From: an uncultured Campylobacter sp.
GTDB lineage: Bacteria; Campylobacterota; Campylobacteria; Campylobacterales; Campylobacteraceae
NCBI RefSeq assembly: GCF_938002845.1
Contig: NZ_CALKZP010000047.1
Coordinates: 1-64,000, forward strand
Length of the DNA stretch: 64,000 nucleotides
Direction: 5' to 3'
Position 1 is the stretch's first letter. Each line of letters begins with the position of its first letter. The position numbers were made by a program, and so were the translations under genes. Below, piece after piece: positions 17,124 through 25,886 of this stretch. A model generated the notes under the pieces. It was not told the origin of the DNA. It saw nothing but the letters and a program-made list of their open reading frames with translations, and searched no databases.

Positions 17124-18507
17124 AATACAAGCCTTTTAAAATGTATAAAATCGCCGCTTCGCCCGCACAAAGCGCCGCGATCGCAATAATTTTTTTTACG
17201 CGGATTATAGCCAAAAAGTTATTAAATCCAAAAAAATAGAGGTTGAAGCCGAACAGAAACGCTCCCGTTATCGTGCTTGCAAACGCAAGCCCCACGGCTC
17301 CGAAGGGTTTAAAAAACAGCGCGCACAAAGCGACGTTTATAAAGACGCACCAGATCGAAATTTTCGCGCTTAGCTTCTGCTTCATATTCGCATACAGCCA
17401 GTGCGAAAAAATCCTGGATAGCCCGAACGGCACGAGCCCTACCATATATGCGCCAAGAACCGCGGCGCATTCGATGGAATTTTGACGGGTAAATTCTCCG
17501 CGCTCAAATAGCAGCTGTGTGATCTCGTTTCGCAGCATCACGCCGCCTATCGCAGAGAGCCCGAGCAGCGCTAAAAGGAAGTAAAATCCGCGCTCCACGA
17601 GCGCCAGAGCCTGCGCGTCGTCGTGAGCTTTTACGAATTTGCTCATGCGCGGAAAGATCGCCGTGCTAAGCGCGATCGCAAAAAGCGCGAGCGGCAGCTG
17701 AAATATGCGGTTGGCGTAATAAAGATAGCTGATACTGCCGCTAGCAAGGAAGCTCGCAAAAAAGGTATCTATAAACGAGCTTAGCTGAAGCGCCGAAGCA
17801 CCGAGCACGCCTGCGAAAAAATTTTTATAAAAGCCCTGCGTCTGCGGTTTATCGCCTCGTGCAAGCTGCGCAAAGCCACCGGCTAAGACGCGCAGCATAC
17901 CGGTAAACTTCAGCGCATAAATATGCACCGCAAGCTGCAAAAGTCCGCCCGCTACGACGCCGAAGCTAAGATAAAGCACCGCCGTGGCACCGTCCTTGCC
18001 GCGAGCCAGTAGAAGCGCCGCGATCATCGCTAAATTTAAAAGCGCGGTCGAAAACGCCGTCGTAGCGAAGTGGTCGCGATACTGAAGCAGCGAGGCAAAG
18101 AGCGTAACGACGAAGATAAATGTGAGGTAGAAAAAATTTATCCGCACGTATGGCACGGCAAGACCGATCTGCTCGGCGCTAAATCCGTATGCCAAAACTT
18201 TAGTAAAAACGGGCGCAGCAAGCAGCACGAGCGCCGTTAGAAGCGCGATGAAAATACTAAATTTAATAAGCACCGCTGCGGCAAAAATTCCTTTTTTGCG
18301 CGCGGCGGTAAAGCTTGGCAAAAACGCCTGCGTAAAGGCTCCCTCGCCGAATAGTCTACGAAAAAGATTGGGTAGTTTAAACGCTACGAAAAACAGATCG
18401 CTGTAAATCCCTGCGCCCAAAACCGATGCGGTAAGCAGGTCGCGCACGAAACCCAAAACTCGCGAAACCAGCGTGCCTGCGCTATTTGTAAAAAAGCCTC
18501 TGAGCAT
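17110..18507 (-). CDS. murJ: Lipid II flippase MurJ
   Basis: MurJ flips undecaprenyl-linked peptidoglycan precursor across the inner membrane. This 465-residue MOP-superfamily protein has about 13-14 helices and the MviN opening [23 protein letters not shown], followed by [21 protein letters not shown] at 18507 has GGAG upstream. It precedes and overlaps cysS and diverges from mlaE across a compact bidirectional promoter region, in which both strands offer a TATAAT. Confidence 0.94.
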   Translation of the reverse strand: MLRGFFTNSAGTLVSRVLGFVRDLLTASVLGAGIYSDLFFVAFKLPNLFRRLFGEGAFTQAFLPSFTAARKKGIFAAAVLIKFSIFIALLTALVLLAAPVFTKVLAYGFSAEQIGLAVPYVRINFFYLTFIFVVTLFASLLQYRDHFATTAFSTALLNLAMIAALLLARGKDGATAVLYLSFGVVAGGLLQLAVHIYALKFTGMLRVLAGGFAQLARGDKPQTQGFYKNFFAGVLGASALQLSSFIDTFFASFLASGSISYLYYANRIFQLPLALFAIALSTAIFPRMSKFVKAHDDAQALALVERGFYFLLALLGLSAIGGVMLRNEITQLLFERGEFTRQNSIECAAVLGAYMVGLVPFGLSRIFSHWLYANMKQKLSAKISIWCVFINVALCALFFKPFGAVGLAFASTITGAFLFGFNLYFFGFNNFLAIIRVKKIIAIAALCAGEAAILYILKGLYYGNL

Positions 18508-18542
18508 AAATCTCCATTAAATTTTATAAAATGCCAAGGTTG

Positions 18543-18555
18543 ATTATATTATAAT
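18543..18555. promoter_or_regulatory. Overlapping divergent -10 boxes, murJ and mlaE
   Basis: In GATTATATTATAAT, TATAAT reads rightward at 18550-18555 for mlaE and leftward at 18543-18548 for murJ. The two -10 elements nearly abut, so transcription of the two envelope operons may be mutually exclusive at this site. Confidence 0.6.
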
Positions 18556-18587
18556 TTCCCCTATTTTTTGATTTTGGAGAGAAATTT

Positions 18588-19691
18588 TTGCGGAATTTAG
18601 CCTTTTCGCTCGAAAGCTCGGGCGGGAAAAATACCTTATCGCTACGCGGGCAGTGGAACTACAAAAGCTCGCGCTCCCAGCTACTTGCACTAAAAAAAGC
18701 GGTAAAAAATCTAAACGAGCTGGAGCTAAGCTTAAGCGAAATTTCAAATTTAGACTATTTTATGGCGCTGATGATCAAAAACGCCCTTGCCGGCAAGCGG
18801 GTTAGCCTTGTGGAGGATGGCAGCAAAGCTGCCAAAATTTTAAGCTTTATGGATGATAAAACGATCGATTTTAGCTACGTACCCGAGTCTCGTAGGCTAA
18901 ATTTTTTAGCGCAGATCGGACTTTATTGCCATCTTGGAATTCTAGGCTTGCTAAGCCTTGCAAGCTTTTTGGGCGAGTTTTTCTCCAAACTTACGGCTTT
19001 TGTAATTCATCCGATGAAATTCCGCTTCAAAGAAACCGTAAATTTCATCAAAGATAGCGGCATAGACGCGCTTTTCATAGTCTCATTGACGGCATTTTTG
19101 ATAGGTATCGTGCTTGCTTACATAGGCTCTGATATGCTTTCTAAATTTGGTGCTAGCATCTATATCATCGATATAATGGGTGCTTTGACGCTCCGTGAAG
19201 TAGCGCCTCTAATCGCCGCCATTGTCATAGCGGGTCGCTCGGCTTCGAGCTTTACGGCGCAGATCGGCGTGATGAAGATCACAGAAGAGATCGATGCGAT
19301 GAGGACGATGGGCTTTGATCCGTTTTATTTTCTTGCGATGCCGCGCATTATCGCAATGGTACTAATCATGCCGCTAGTCATTTTTATCGCAGATTCGGTA
19401 AGTATTTTTGCTCAGATGATCGTGTGTGACGCGTATTTAGACATAGCCTTTAGCGATTATTTGGATAGATTTAAGGCTTCTGTAGAGCTTAGGCATTTTT
19501 TAGTAGGTGTGATTAAAGCACCGTTTTTCGGGGCATTTATCGCTATCATCGGCTGCATGCGGGGTTTCGAAGTAAAAGGAAATACCCAAAGCATCGGCGA
19601 ATACACCACGATCAGCGTCGTAAATGCGATATTTTGGGTCATCGCGATAGACGCGGTATTTGCGGTTTTGTTTTCGGAAATCGGGCTATGA
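18588..19691 (+). CDS. mlaE: MlaE-type lipid ABC permease (IamB-like)
   Basis: This 367-residue inner-membrane permease belongs to a retrograde phospholipid transport (Mla) type importer. Residues 1-115 resemble a small STAS-like domain fused to the N-terminus. Residues ~125-367 form the MlaE domain with its conserved core (TLREVAPLIAAIVIAGRSAS, AQIGVMKITEEIDAMRTMG). The start is TTG at 18588 with TTGGAGAG upstream. It overlaps mlaF by ATGA. C. jejuni calls this pair iamAB, linked to invasion markers. Confidence 0.92.
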   Translation: MRNLAFSLESSGGKNTLSLRGQWNYKSSRSQLLALKKAVKNLNELELSLSEISNLDYFMALMIKNALAGKRVSLVEDGSKAAKILSFMDDKTIDFSYVPESRRLNFLAQIGLYCHLGILGLLSLASFLGEFFSKLTAFVIHPMKFRFKETVNFIKDSGIDALFIVSLTAFLIGIVLAYIGSDMLSKFGASIYIIDIMGALTLREVAPLIAAIVIAGRSASSFTAQIGVMKITEEIDAMRTMGFDPFYFLAMPRIIAMVLIMPLVIFIADSVSIFAQMIVCDAYLDIAFSDYLDRFKASVELRHFLVGVIKAPFFGAFIAIIGCMRGFEVKGNTQSIGEYTTISVVNAIFWVIAIDAVFAVLFSEIGL

Positions 19692-20458
19692 AAGATCAGG
19701 CGCAATCCGGCGAAAGCGCTAAAATTATAGTCGCGCGCGATGTTACTACAGCGTACGGATCGCGCGTTATGCACGATTGCGTGAGCTTTAGCGTCAAAAG
19801 GGGCGAAATTTACGGCTTTTTAGGCGGCAGCGGCAGCGGAAAAACGACGCTGATGAAAACGCTCATATTTTTAAAGCGCCCGCAAAGCGGCGAGATTAAA
19901 ATTTTCGGGCACGATATTTGGAGCGCGAGCGAGGCGGAGCAAAACGAGATCCGCCTAAAATGCGGCGTAATGTTTCAGTTCGGCGCGCTTTACAGCTCGA
20001 TGAGCGTGCTTGAAAACGTAGGCGTGCTGCTGCGCGAATACTCTAAATTTAGCGAGCGCGAGATAGACGAGCTATCGATGTTTTGGATCCAGAAGGTGGG
20101 GCTTAAGAAGGAAGCCGCCGCGCTTAGCCCAAACGAGCTTAGCGGCGGTATGAAAAAGCGCGTGGCACTGGCTCGCGCGCTAGCACTTAGCCCTGAAATT
20201 TTATTTTTGGACGAGCCAAACTCGGGGCTTGATCCGCTCAGCGCCAGAGCCCTTGATAGGCTTGTTTGCGAGCTTAGAGACAGTCTCGGCGTCACGGTCG
20301 TGATGGTCACGCATGACGTGGATAGCATCTTTGACATTTTGGATCGATTTTTGATCGTGGATAATCAAAAAATCGCTTTTGAAGGAAACATCGAGGAGAT
20401 TTCAAGCCTAAAGAACAACCCGCTCGAAGAGCTATTTAAGATGCGGCAAAGAGATTGA
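19688..20458 (+). CDS. mlaF: MlaF-type ABC ATPase (IamA-like)
   Basis: This is the ATPase that drives the MlaE permease from the cytosolic face. Walker A is GGSGSGKTT, the signature is LSGGMKKRVALARAL, and Walker B is EILFLDEPNSGLDP, as in the MlaF family. The frame is open further upstream (19634), but ATG at 19688 overlaps the mlaE stop by four bases and begins the family sequence, giving 256 residues. A 485-bp spacer separates it from mlaD. Confidence 0.93.
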   Translation: MKDQAQSGESAKIIVARDVTTAYGSRVMHDCVSFSVKRGEIYGFLGGSGSGKTTLMKTLIFLKRPQSGEIKIFGHDIWSASEAEQNEIRLKCGVMFQFGALYSSMSVLENVGVLLREYSKFSEREIDELSMFWIQKVGLKKEAAALSPNELSGGMKKRVALARALALSPEILFLDEPNSGLDPLSARALDRLVCELRDSLGVTVVMVTHDVDSIFDILDRFLIVDNQKIAFEGNIEEISSLKNNPLEELFKMRQRD

Positions 20459-20943
20459 GCTTTGAAATTTATCTAGCCGAAATACATGCCGCGATGGGTA
20501 AAATCGGGTAAAATTTAGATAGGTAGGAGCTGAAATTTTAAAATAGCAGCGGAAGAATTTTAAATTTTAAACCTAGCGAGGAATTCCAGGCTCCGCAGGG
20601 CTTAAATTTTAAAATTTAGACCTTAGCGGCTCAATCGAAATTTTAAAATTTAGGCGGGTCGTATTTAAGGGTGCATTTATTGGATAGTGCATAAATTTTA
20701 AAATTTTAACAAGCAAACGGCGTTAAATTTAAACCGGGGCGATAAAATTTTACGCTAAAATATGACGTGGCGATATTTTGAAATTTCAAAATGCACGCTA
20801 AGCTTTAAAATTTAAACTCAGATGATTCTGCAAATTTTGCGACTATTTGAGAAAGTGCTAAGTTTTAAAATTTAAGCTCAAACGGCTATTTTTAAGCCAT
20901 ATCGCAGGGCTTAAATTTTACGCTCTGAAATTAGGAGAAAAGA
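20459..20943. other. Gene-free RAATTY-rich spacer splitting the mla operon
   Basis: About 485 bp with AAATTT or AAATTC every 20-40 bases, often as TTTTAAAATTTA. It lies between mlaF and mlaD, genes usually adjacent in other Campylobacter, so it looks like an expansion inside an operon. No promoter or gene stands out. Confidence 0.65.
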
Positions 20944-21873
20944 TTGGAAAATAGAACTTCATACACGATAGTAGGCGCATTTGTTATGATTTGCGTCGCG
21001 GCTCTTACGGCATTTATGTGGTGGATGCTTACTAAGACCGACCGCGGCGAGAGCTACCGCTCCTACTATATCCACACAAAAGAGCTTCCCGTAGGCATTA
21101 AGGAGAATTCCGAGGTTAAATTTATCGGCGTAAATGCGGGCATCATCAAAAGTATCGACTTTGCCGATATCGAAAATGCGATTATTGAGATTGAAATTTC
21201 GGTAAAAAGCAAGCTACCGATCTCGCAAGATAGCGTCGCTAAGGTAGAATCTCAAGGCATCAGCGGAATCGCGTTTATAAATATCACGAAAGGAAGCGGC
21301 AAGCTTTTCCCGCCGAATGATAAAAAGCCGATAATTGCGCTGGACAAAACACTTCTTGACAAAATCGGCTCTAAAGCTGAAGTCATCACCGATAGCGTGA
21401 GTGAGATGGTCTTTAAAATTAATGGGCTGTTGTCGAAGCAAAATACCGATAAAGTGGATAGAATTCTATCTTCGATGGATAAATTTAGCGCCGAGCTAAG
21501 TGATGAGAAAAAATTCCAAAGCCTAGACGCGCTGCTTGCTAACGTAAATACTCTCATAGCGAATTTAAACGAGCGCGAGAAGGAGCTAGACGCGCTGCTA
21601 GATAATCTAAACACCTTTGCCGTGAGTGCTGCCAATCTATCGAATTCACTGGATAAAACCGCAGGCATCATCACTAAGCGTATCGATCGCGGCGAGTACA
21701 ATCTAAAAGCGATCTTGGATCCTACACTTGAGGAGGCAAAAAACACTCTTGGTGAGCTAAAAAAATCGCTTAGAGAATTCCAAGGTGCGATGTTTAGGCT
21801 AGAGGACAATCCTTACGATTTCTTTTTCAAAGACACTTCTAAAGGCGCGGATCGCGACGATAAAAAGGAATAA
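20944..21873 (+). CDS. mlaD: MlaD-like MCE-domain protein
   Basis: This 309-residue periplasmic lipid-binding subunit has a single N-terminal membrane anchor (TIVGAFVMICVAALTAFMWWML). The MCE domain is at about 40-120 (VKFIGVNAGIIKSIDF, QGISGIAFINITKG), followed by a long helical region (residues ~150-270) that likely forms the oligomer's tunnel. The start is TTG at 20944 with TAGGAGAAAAGA upstream. It is followed two bases later by the auxiliary lipoprotein. Confidence 0.9.
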   Translation: MENRTSYTIVGAFVMICVAALTAFMWWMLTKTDRGESYRSYYIHTKELPVGIKENSEVKFIGVNAGIIKSIDFADIENAIIEIEISVKSKLPISQDSVAKVESQGISGIAFINITKGSGKLFPPNDKKPIIALDKTLLDKIGSKAEVITDSVSEMVFKINGLLSKQNTDKVDRILSSMDKFSAELSDEKKFQSLDALLANVNTLIANLNEREKELDALLDNLNTFAVSAANLSNSLDKTAGIITKRIDRGEYNLKAILDPTLEEAKNTLGELKKSLREFQGAMFRLEDNPYDFFFKDTSKGADRDDKKE

Positions 21874-21875
21874 AG

Positions 21876-22439
21876 ATGAAAAATTTTATAAAGTTTACGC
21901 TTGCTGCGACGCTGGCGGCGATATTTTTAGGCGGCTGCTTAGCTAAGCAGGCTAAGCCATACACCTACTACGAGCTACGTTATGATCAAAAGCGTTGCGT
22001 AAATCCTAGCGGTACGCGCAAAAATATCTTTATCGACACCATCACGGCGACCGATCTTGTAGATAGGCGGGATATTTTAATAGTGGATTTTAGAAACCGA
22101 ACGCGGTTCGCAAGCGACGCCAAATTTATCACGATGCCTAGCGAAATGGTATATAAAGCGCTGCTAGATGCGGCATTTTCCACCTGCTCGCTAAATCCGA
22201 TCTTCGTGCCAAAAGAGCGGGATTTGCGCCTAAAAACCAGTATCGTAGCGCTTCAGGTCAATAACGATCAAGCAACCGTCACGATGGGGTATGAAATTTT
22301 GAATTCTTTAGAAAGCATAAAATCAGGCATCGTCACTAAGCGCGTTTTTGTACCTGATCCTAGCTCGCAAAGCATTTATAATGCCCTAAATGTAGCGCTT
22401 AATGAGAGCATAAACGAAATTTTAAAGGCTCTTAGATGA
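21876..22439 (+). CDS. ABC-type transport auxiliary lipoprotein (PqiC-like)
   Basis: This 187-residue lipoprotein has a signal peptide ending in FLGGC (Cys21). The mature part starts with KPYTYYELRYDQ, and TDLVDRRDILIVDFRNR fits the ABC_trans_aux family found beside MCE transporters. It probably sits in the outer membrane and docks the lipid transporter. ATG at 21876 follows mlaD by two bases; the stop overlaps ruvA by ATGA. Confidence 0.86.
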   Translation: MKNFIKFTLAATLAAIFLGGCLAKQAKPYTYYELRYDQKRCVNPSGTRKNIFIDTITATDLVDRRDILIVDFRNRTRFASDAKFITMPSEMVYKALLDAAFSTCSLNPIFVPKERDLRLKTSIVALQVNNDQATVTMGYEILNSLESIKSGIVTKRVFVPDPSSQSIYNALNVALNESINEILKALR

Positions 22440-22990
22440 TAGCGGCGATCGAAGGAATTATCACGCGCAAAGAGCCCACTGCTTGCGTCATTAAATGCGC
22501 CAGCGGCGTAAGCTACGCTCTTTCATTGTCATTAAATACCTCCGCGAAGCTCACGCAGGGCAGGCTGACCGAGCTTGCGTGCGTGCAAATTCTGCGCGAG
22601 GATGCCGATTTGCTGTATGGGTTTTTAGACGAGAGTGAAAAAAGGATGTTTGAAACCCTAATCAAGCTTAGCGGTGTAGGTGCAAGCACGGCGATGGCGG
22701 TTTGTTCGACGCTCGCTCCGCAGGATTTCGCGCGTTGCGTAGCTACGGGGGATGCTGCGACGCTAACTTCAGTTCCGGGCATCGGCCCAAAGACCGCTAG
22801 ACGGATCATTGCCGAACTATGCGATGCAAAGCTAATGGAATTCGGTCCTAGCGAGACTTATAAAAATGAAGCGGCGTCCGCGCTACAAAGCCTTGGATTT
22901 AAGCGCGATAAGATCAATCAAATCTTAGCGGGATGCAGCAGCACGAATACGTCAGATCTTGTCAAAGAGGCGTTAAAAAAATTAGCGTAG
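22436..22990 (+). CDS. ruvA: Holliday junction helicase subunit RuvA
   Basis: RuvA binds four-way DNA junctions and loads the RuvB motor. The N-terminal OB fold is at 1-62 (IAAIEGIITRKEPTACVIKC). Paired helix-hairpin-helix motifs lie near 70-125 (LIKLSGVGASTAMAV, TSVPGIGPKTARRII), and the C-terminal RuvB-contact helix bundle covers the last ~45 residues. The length, 184 residues, is normal. ATG overlaps the preceding lipoprotein stop. Confidence 0.96.
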   Translation: MIAAIEGIITRKEPTACVIKCASGVSYALSLSLNTSAKLTQGRLTELACVQILREDADLLYGFLDESEKRMFETLIKLSGVGASTAMAVCSTLAPQDFARCVATGDAATLTSVPGIGPKTARRIIAELCDAKLMEFGPSETYKNEAASALQSLGFKRDKINQILAGCSSTNTSDLVKEALKKLA

Positions 22991-23013
22991 AAAATAAAAT
23001 TTGAAGGAAAGCA

Positions 23014-24045
23014 ATGAAATTTGGCATAGTTTTTGGAGCTCAAAGCTACGAGCACGAAGTAAGTATCATCTCGGCAATTGCCGTTAAAAATGCCCTAAAA
23101 GGCTGGGACTTGGAGTTTGTATTTTGCGATAAAAATCGTAAATTTTACCGCATTGAGGATAAAAATATGCGCGCGGCATATTTTAAGCAGGGCGGCTATG
23201 CTAAAGCAAAAGAGCTTAGTATCGGTGCGGGCGGATTTTTTGAGAGCGGAATGTTTAGCAAAAGCATGCTAGAAGTCGGCACATATATCAATCTAATCCA
23301 TGGCTGCGATGGCGAGGATGGCAAAATGGCAGCGCTATTTGAGTTTTTTGGCATCCCTTATATCGGACCTCGCATCGAAGCTAGTGTGCTAAGCTATAAT
23401 AAAATTTTAACCAAGCACCTAGCCGCAATCGCAAATGTAAAAACCTTGCCGTATGAGATCGTAAATCGTACCAGCCTGCCTAATTTTAATTTTCCGATCA
23501 TCGTTAAGCCCGCTCATTTGGGCTCTAGCATCGGAATTTCGATAGCCAAGAACGAAAGCGAGTTTAGCTACGCGCTGGATCAGGCTTTTGAGCTGGACGA
23601 CAGCGCGATCGTAGAGCCATACTGGGAAAACGTAAAGGAATTCAACCTTGCAGGCGCTAAAATAGACGGCAAAATCGTATTTTCAAACATCGAAGAGCCA
23701 AAAAAAGAGGGCTATTTAAATTTCGATCGTAAATATTTGGATTTTTCGCGTAGTGACGCGATCGAGCCCGCTCGTCCTGGCGCTTTGCTAGAGGGTAAGA
23801 TGAAAGATGCCTTTACGCGGCTTTATAACGCAGGATCATTCGATGGCGCGCTAATTCGCTGCGATTTTTTTGAAAAAGAGGGCGAAATTTATCTAAACGA
23901 GATAAATCCAAACCCAGGCAGCCTCGCAAACTACCTATTTGATGATTTCTCCGAGGTTTTAGCAGCTCTTGCTTCATCGCTGCCGCCGATGAGGCAGATC
24001 CCTGTAAGCTACGAGCTGATCACTAAAATCACCGCTAATAAGTAG
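23014..24045 (+). CDS. ddl: D-alanine--D-alanine ligase
   Basis: Ddl makes the D-Ala-D-Ala dipeptide that MurF, encoded downstream, adds to the peptidoglycan precursor. This is an ATP-grasp protein of 343 residues, with N-terminal GIVFGAQSYEHEVSIISA, ATP-binding PIIVKPAHLGSSIGISIA, and metal-binding EIYLNEINPNPGSLANYLF. ATG at 23014 has GAAGGAAAG upstream. A strong inverted repeat follows the gene. Confidence 0.96.
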   Translation: MKFGIVFGAQSYEHEVSIISAIAVKNALKGWDLEFVFCDKNRKFYRIEDKNMRAAYFKQGGYAKAKELSIGAGGFFESGMFSKSMLEVGTYINLIHGCDGEDGKMAALFEFFGIPYIGPRIEASVLSYNKILTKHLAAIANVKTLPYEIVNRTSLPNFNFPIIVKPAHLGSSIGISIAKNESEFSYALDQAFELDDSAIVEPYWENVKEFNLAGAKIDGKIVFSNIEEPKKEGYLNFDRKYLDFSRSDAIEPARPGALLEGKMKDAFTRLYNAGSFDGALIRCDFFEKEGEIYLNEINPNPGSLANYLFDDFSEVLAALASSLPPMRQIPVSYELITKITANK

Positions 24046-24055
24046 CCAATCGTTT

Positions 24056-24087
24056 AAAATTTTACGCTAAATTTTGCGTAAAATTTT
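24056..24087 (+). terminator. RAATTY inverted pair downstream of ddl
   Basis: AAAATTTTACGC (24056-24067) and GCGTAAAATTTT (24076-24087) form a perfect 12-bp stem around an eight-base loop that itself contains AAATTT. It sits 11 bases after the ddl stop and 19 bases before the next gene, so it is a probable attenuator or terminator. Confidence 0.7.
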
Positions 24088-24105
24088 ACTCTAAAAGGTC
24101 GAGTT

Positions 24106-24324
24106 ATGATAAATCAAGACGAAATTTACACCGCTACCGAGATCGTGCGCAACTTCAGCACCGTTTTAAACAAGATTAAAAACCAAGAGATCAAAAAAGC
24201 CCTGATCGTCAAAAACAACAAATTCGAAGCCGTAATGATTAGTATGAGCGAGTTTGAGCGGCTCGAAAAGGCGGTTGAGTTACTCAAAGCCGTTTACGCC
24301 AAAAGGAGCGGCGGTGGCGAGTAA
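24106..24324 (+). CDS. Phd/YefM-family antitoxin-like protein
   Basis: This 72-residue protein has the Phd/YefM layout: an N-terminal beta-helix DNA-binding part (YTATEIVRNFSTVLNKI), then KKALIVKNNKFEAVMISMSEFERL and a C-terminal helix that would clamp a toxin. No Doc or RelE-type toxin follows; the next gene is an alpha/beta hydrolase, which overlaps its end by 11 bases. It may be a solitary repressor of this cell-wall gene block. The family call is good, the role inferred. Confidence 0.82.
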   Translation: MINQDEIYTATEIVRNFSTVLNKIKNQEIKKALIVKNNKFEAVMISMSEFERLEKAVELLKAVYAKRSGGGE

Positions 24325-25045
24325 GGAGCTCGTCTGCGGCGGCGAAAGCTACAAAATCAGCTACGAAATTTCAAATCTGCAGCGTGAGCAATACATCCTG
24401 ATTCTGCACGGCTGGGGCGCAAACAAGGCGCTTATGTCTCGGATTTTTGCGGACAAGTTCCGCCGTTATGCGTTAGTGTGCGTCGATCTGCCTGGATTCG
24501 GCGCCAGCTCGCAGCCCGCGCGCGCCCTTGGCAGCAAGGATTACGCAGAGATTATGCGCGCCTTTATCGCAGCCTTCGGCAAGCAGCCCGCAGCGATCAT
24601 GGGGCACAGCTTCGGCGGCAAGATCGCTGCATTGCTAGCTCCGCGCAATCTCATACTGCTAAGCAGCGCTGGTATCATCGAACCCAAGCCCTTTGCCGTG
24701 CGCGCCAAAATCGTGATTTTTAAAATTTTAAAAAGATTTGGACTGGCGGGGCTTTGGCGCGCGTTTGCGAGCAAGGACGCCGCAGGTATGAGCAAGGCGA
24801 TGTATGAGACGCTAAAAAACGTCGTAAATGAGGACTTCCGCGATATCTTTTCCGCGCTAAGCTCGCAAAATGCGCTCATCTTTTGGGGCAAGGACGATCG
24901 CGCCACTAGCCTAAAAAGCGGCGAGCTGATCCACTCGCTCGTCAAAAATAGCAAATTTTATCCGCTGGCAGGGGATCACTTTTTCTTTTTGCAAAGCGCG
25001 GATTTTATCGGCGAACAGATCGAAAAGGAGCTTGGCGGCAGCTAA
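24314..25045 (+). CDS. Alpha/beta hydrolase
   Basis: This 243-residue cytosolic hydrolase has an oxyanion loop LHGWGANK, nucleophile elbow GHSFGG (Ser), an acid in FWGKDDRAT and a catalytic His in AGDHFFFLQ, all in the expected order. The frame is open from 24254, but GTG at 24314 has AAAGGAGCGG upstream and begins just inside the end of the Phd-like gene, so it is chosen. The substrate is unknown. The same type of gene lies between ddl and murF in other Campylobacter, hinting at an envelope-linked role. Confidence 0.87.
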   Translation: MASKELVCGGESYKISYEISNLQREQYILILHGWGANKALMSRIFADKFRRYALVCVDLPGFGASSQPARALGSKDYAEIMRAFIAAFGKQPAAIMGHSFGGKIAALLAPRNLILLSSAGIIEPKPFAVRAKIVIFKILKRFGLAGLWRAFASKDAAGMSKAMYETLKNVVNEDFRDIFSALSSQNALIFWGKDDRATSLKSGELIHSLVKNSKFYPLAGDHFFFLQSADFIGEQIEKELGGS

Positions 25046-25886
25046 ATTTAACGATTCGGCGCCGCGCTAAATTTAAAGCAAAACGCGATTTGGTGTAAAT
25101 TTTAAAATTTAGCCGCGAAATTTTAGCGCCGCACCGCGAAAATCGCGCTTTAGATGCAAAAACAGATCATGCGAAAGGCAAGAGCGAGTGCATTTTAAAA
25201 AGCGTTTCATTGCGGCGCTTTAATATGGCTCGCCCGCGTTATAAAATTTTGCAATCTGTTTGCGCAAAGATCGCGGACCTAAGCGTAAATTTAGATTATA
25301 AAGCCGCGAAGTATGCGGCACATATTTAAAATTTAGCAACGTAAAATCCGCTCTTTGGGCGCACAGTATAAAACGCAAAGCTCAAATTGCGGCGTGCCGC
25401 GTTAAATTTTAAAATTTTAATGCGGCAGCGGAGTTTCTGCTCCGCGCTTGCGGCAGCCATACAATAGACGACAAAACTGCGTGCGTGCACCGCAAAACGG
25501 ACGATTAAATTTAGTCGCATAACCGCGCCATGTATTTGCCTCGAAAGGTCTATGTGCCACAAATGATGCAAATCATCGCGCGAGATAGGGCGCGATGTCG
25601 CAAGATACGCAGCGTGCGAAAATTTCAGGTCGCGAAAGATAGATACGGTGCGGTATCGAAAATGGGGGCGGCGCGCGGCAGCGTAAATTTATCTAGCGTG
25701 GCTCGTGCAGCTTTCGCGAGGGCGTGAATTTATGAGCGTGCAAGTTTGCAAAAATAGAATTTGCAAAGCGAAAATTCGTAAAATTTGCAAATGACGCCGA
25801 ATGTCGGTTAGCTCGAGCTCGCCGCGTTTTTGCCCGCACAGGCTCGCAAAGCGGGCGCGCAAATTTATAAAAAGGAATTTTAAAAG
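25046..25886. other. Gene-free spacer upstream of murF
   Basis: About 840 bp with scattered AAATTT/AAATTC words and no recognisable gene. Short open frames on both strands (25326-25571, 25530-25727, 25689-26018) lack ribosome sites or overlap murF. Confidence 0.6.
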
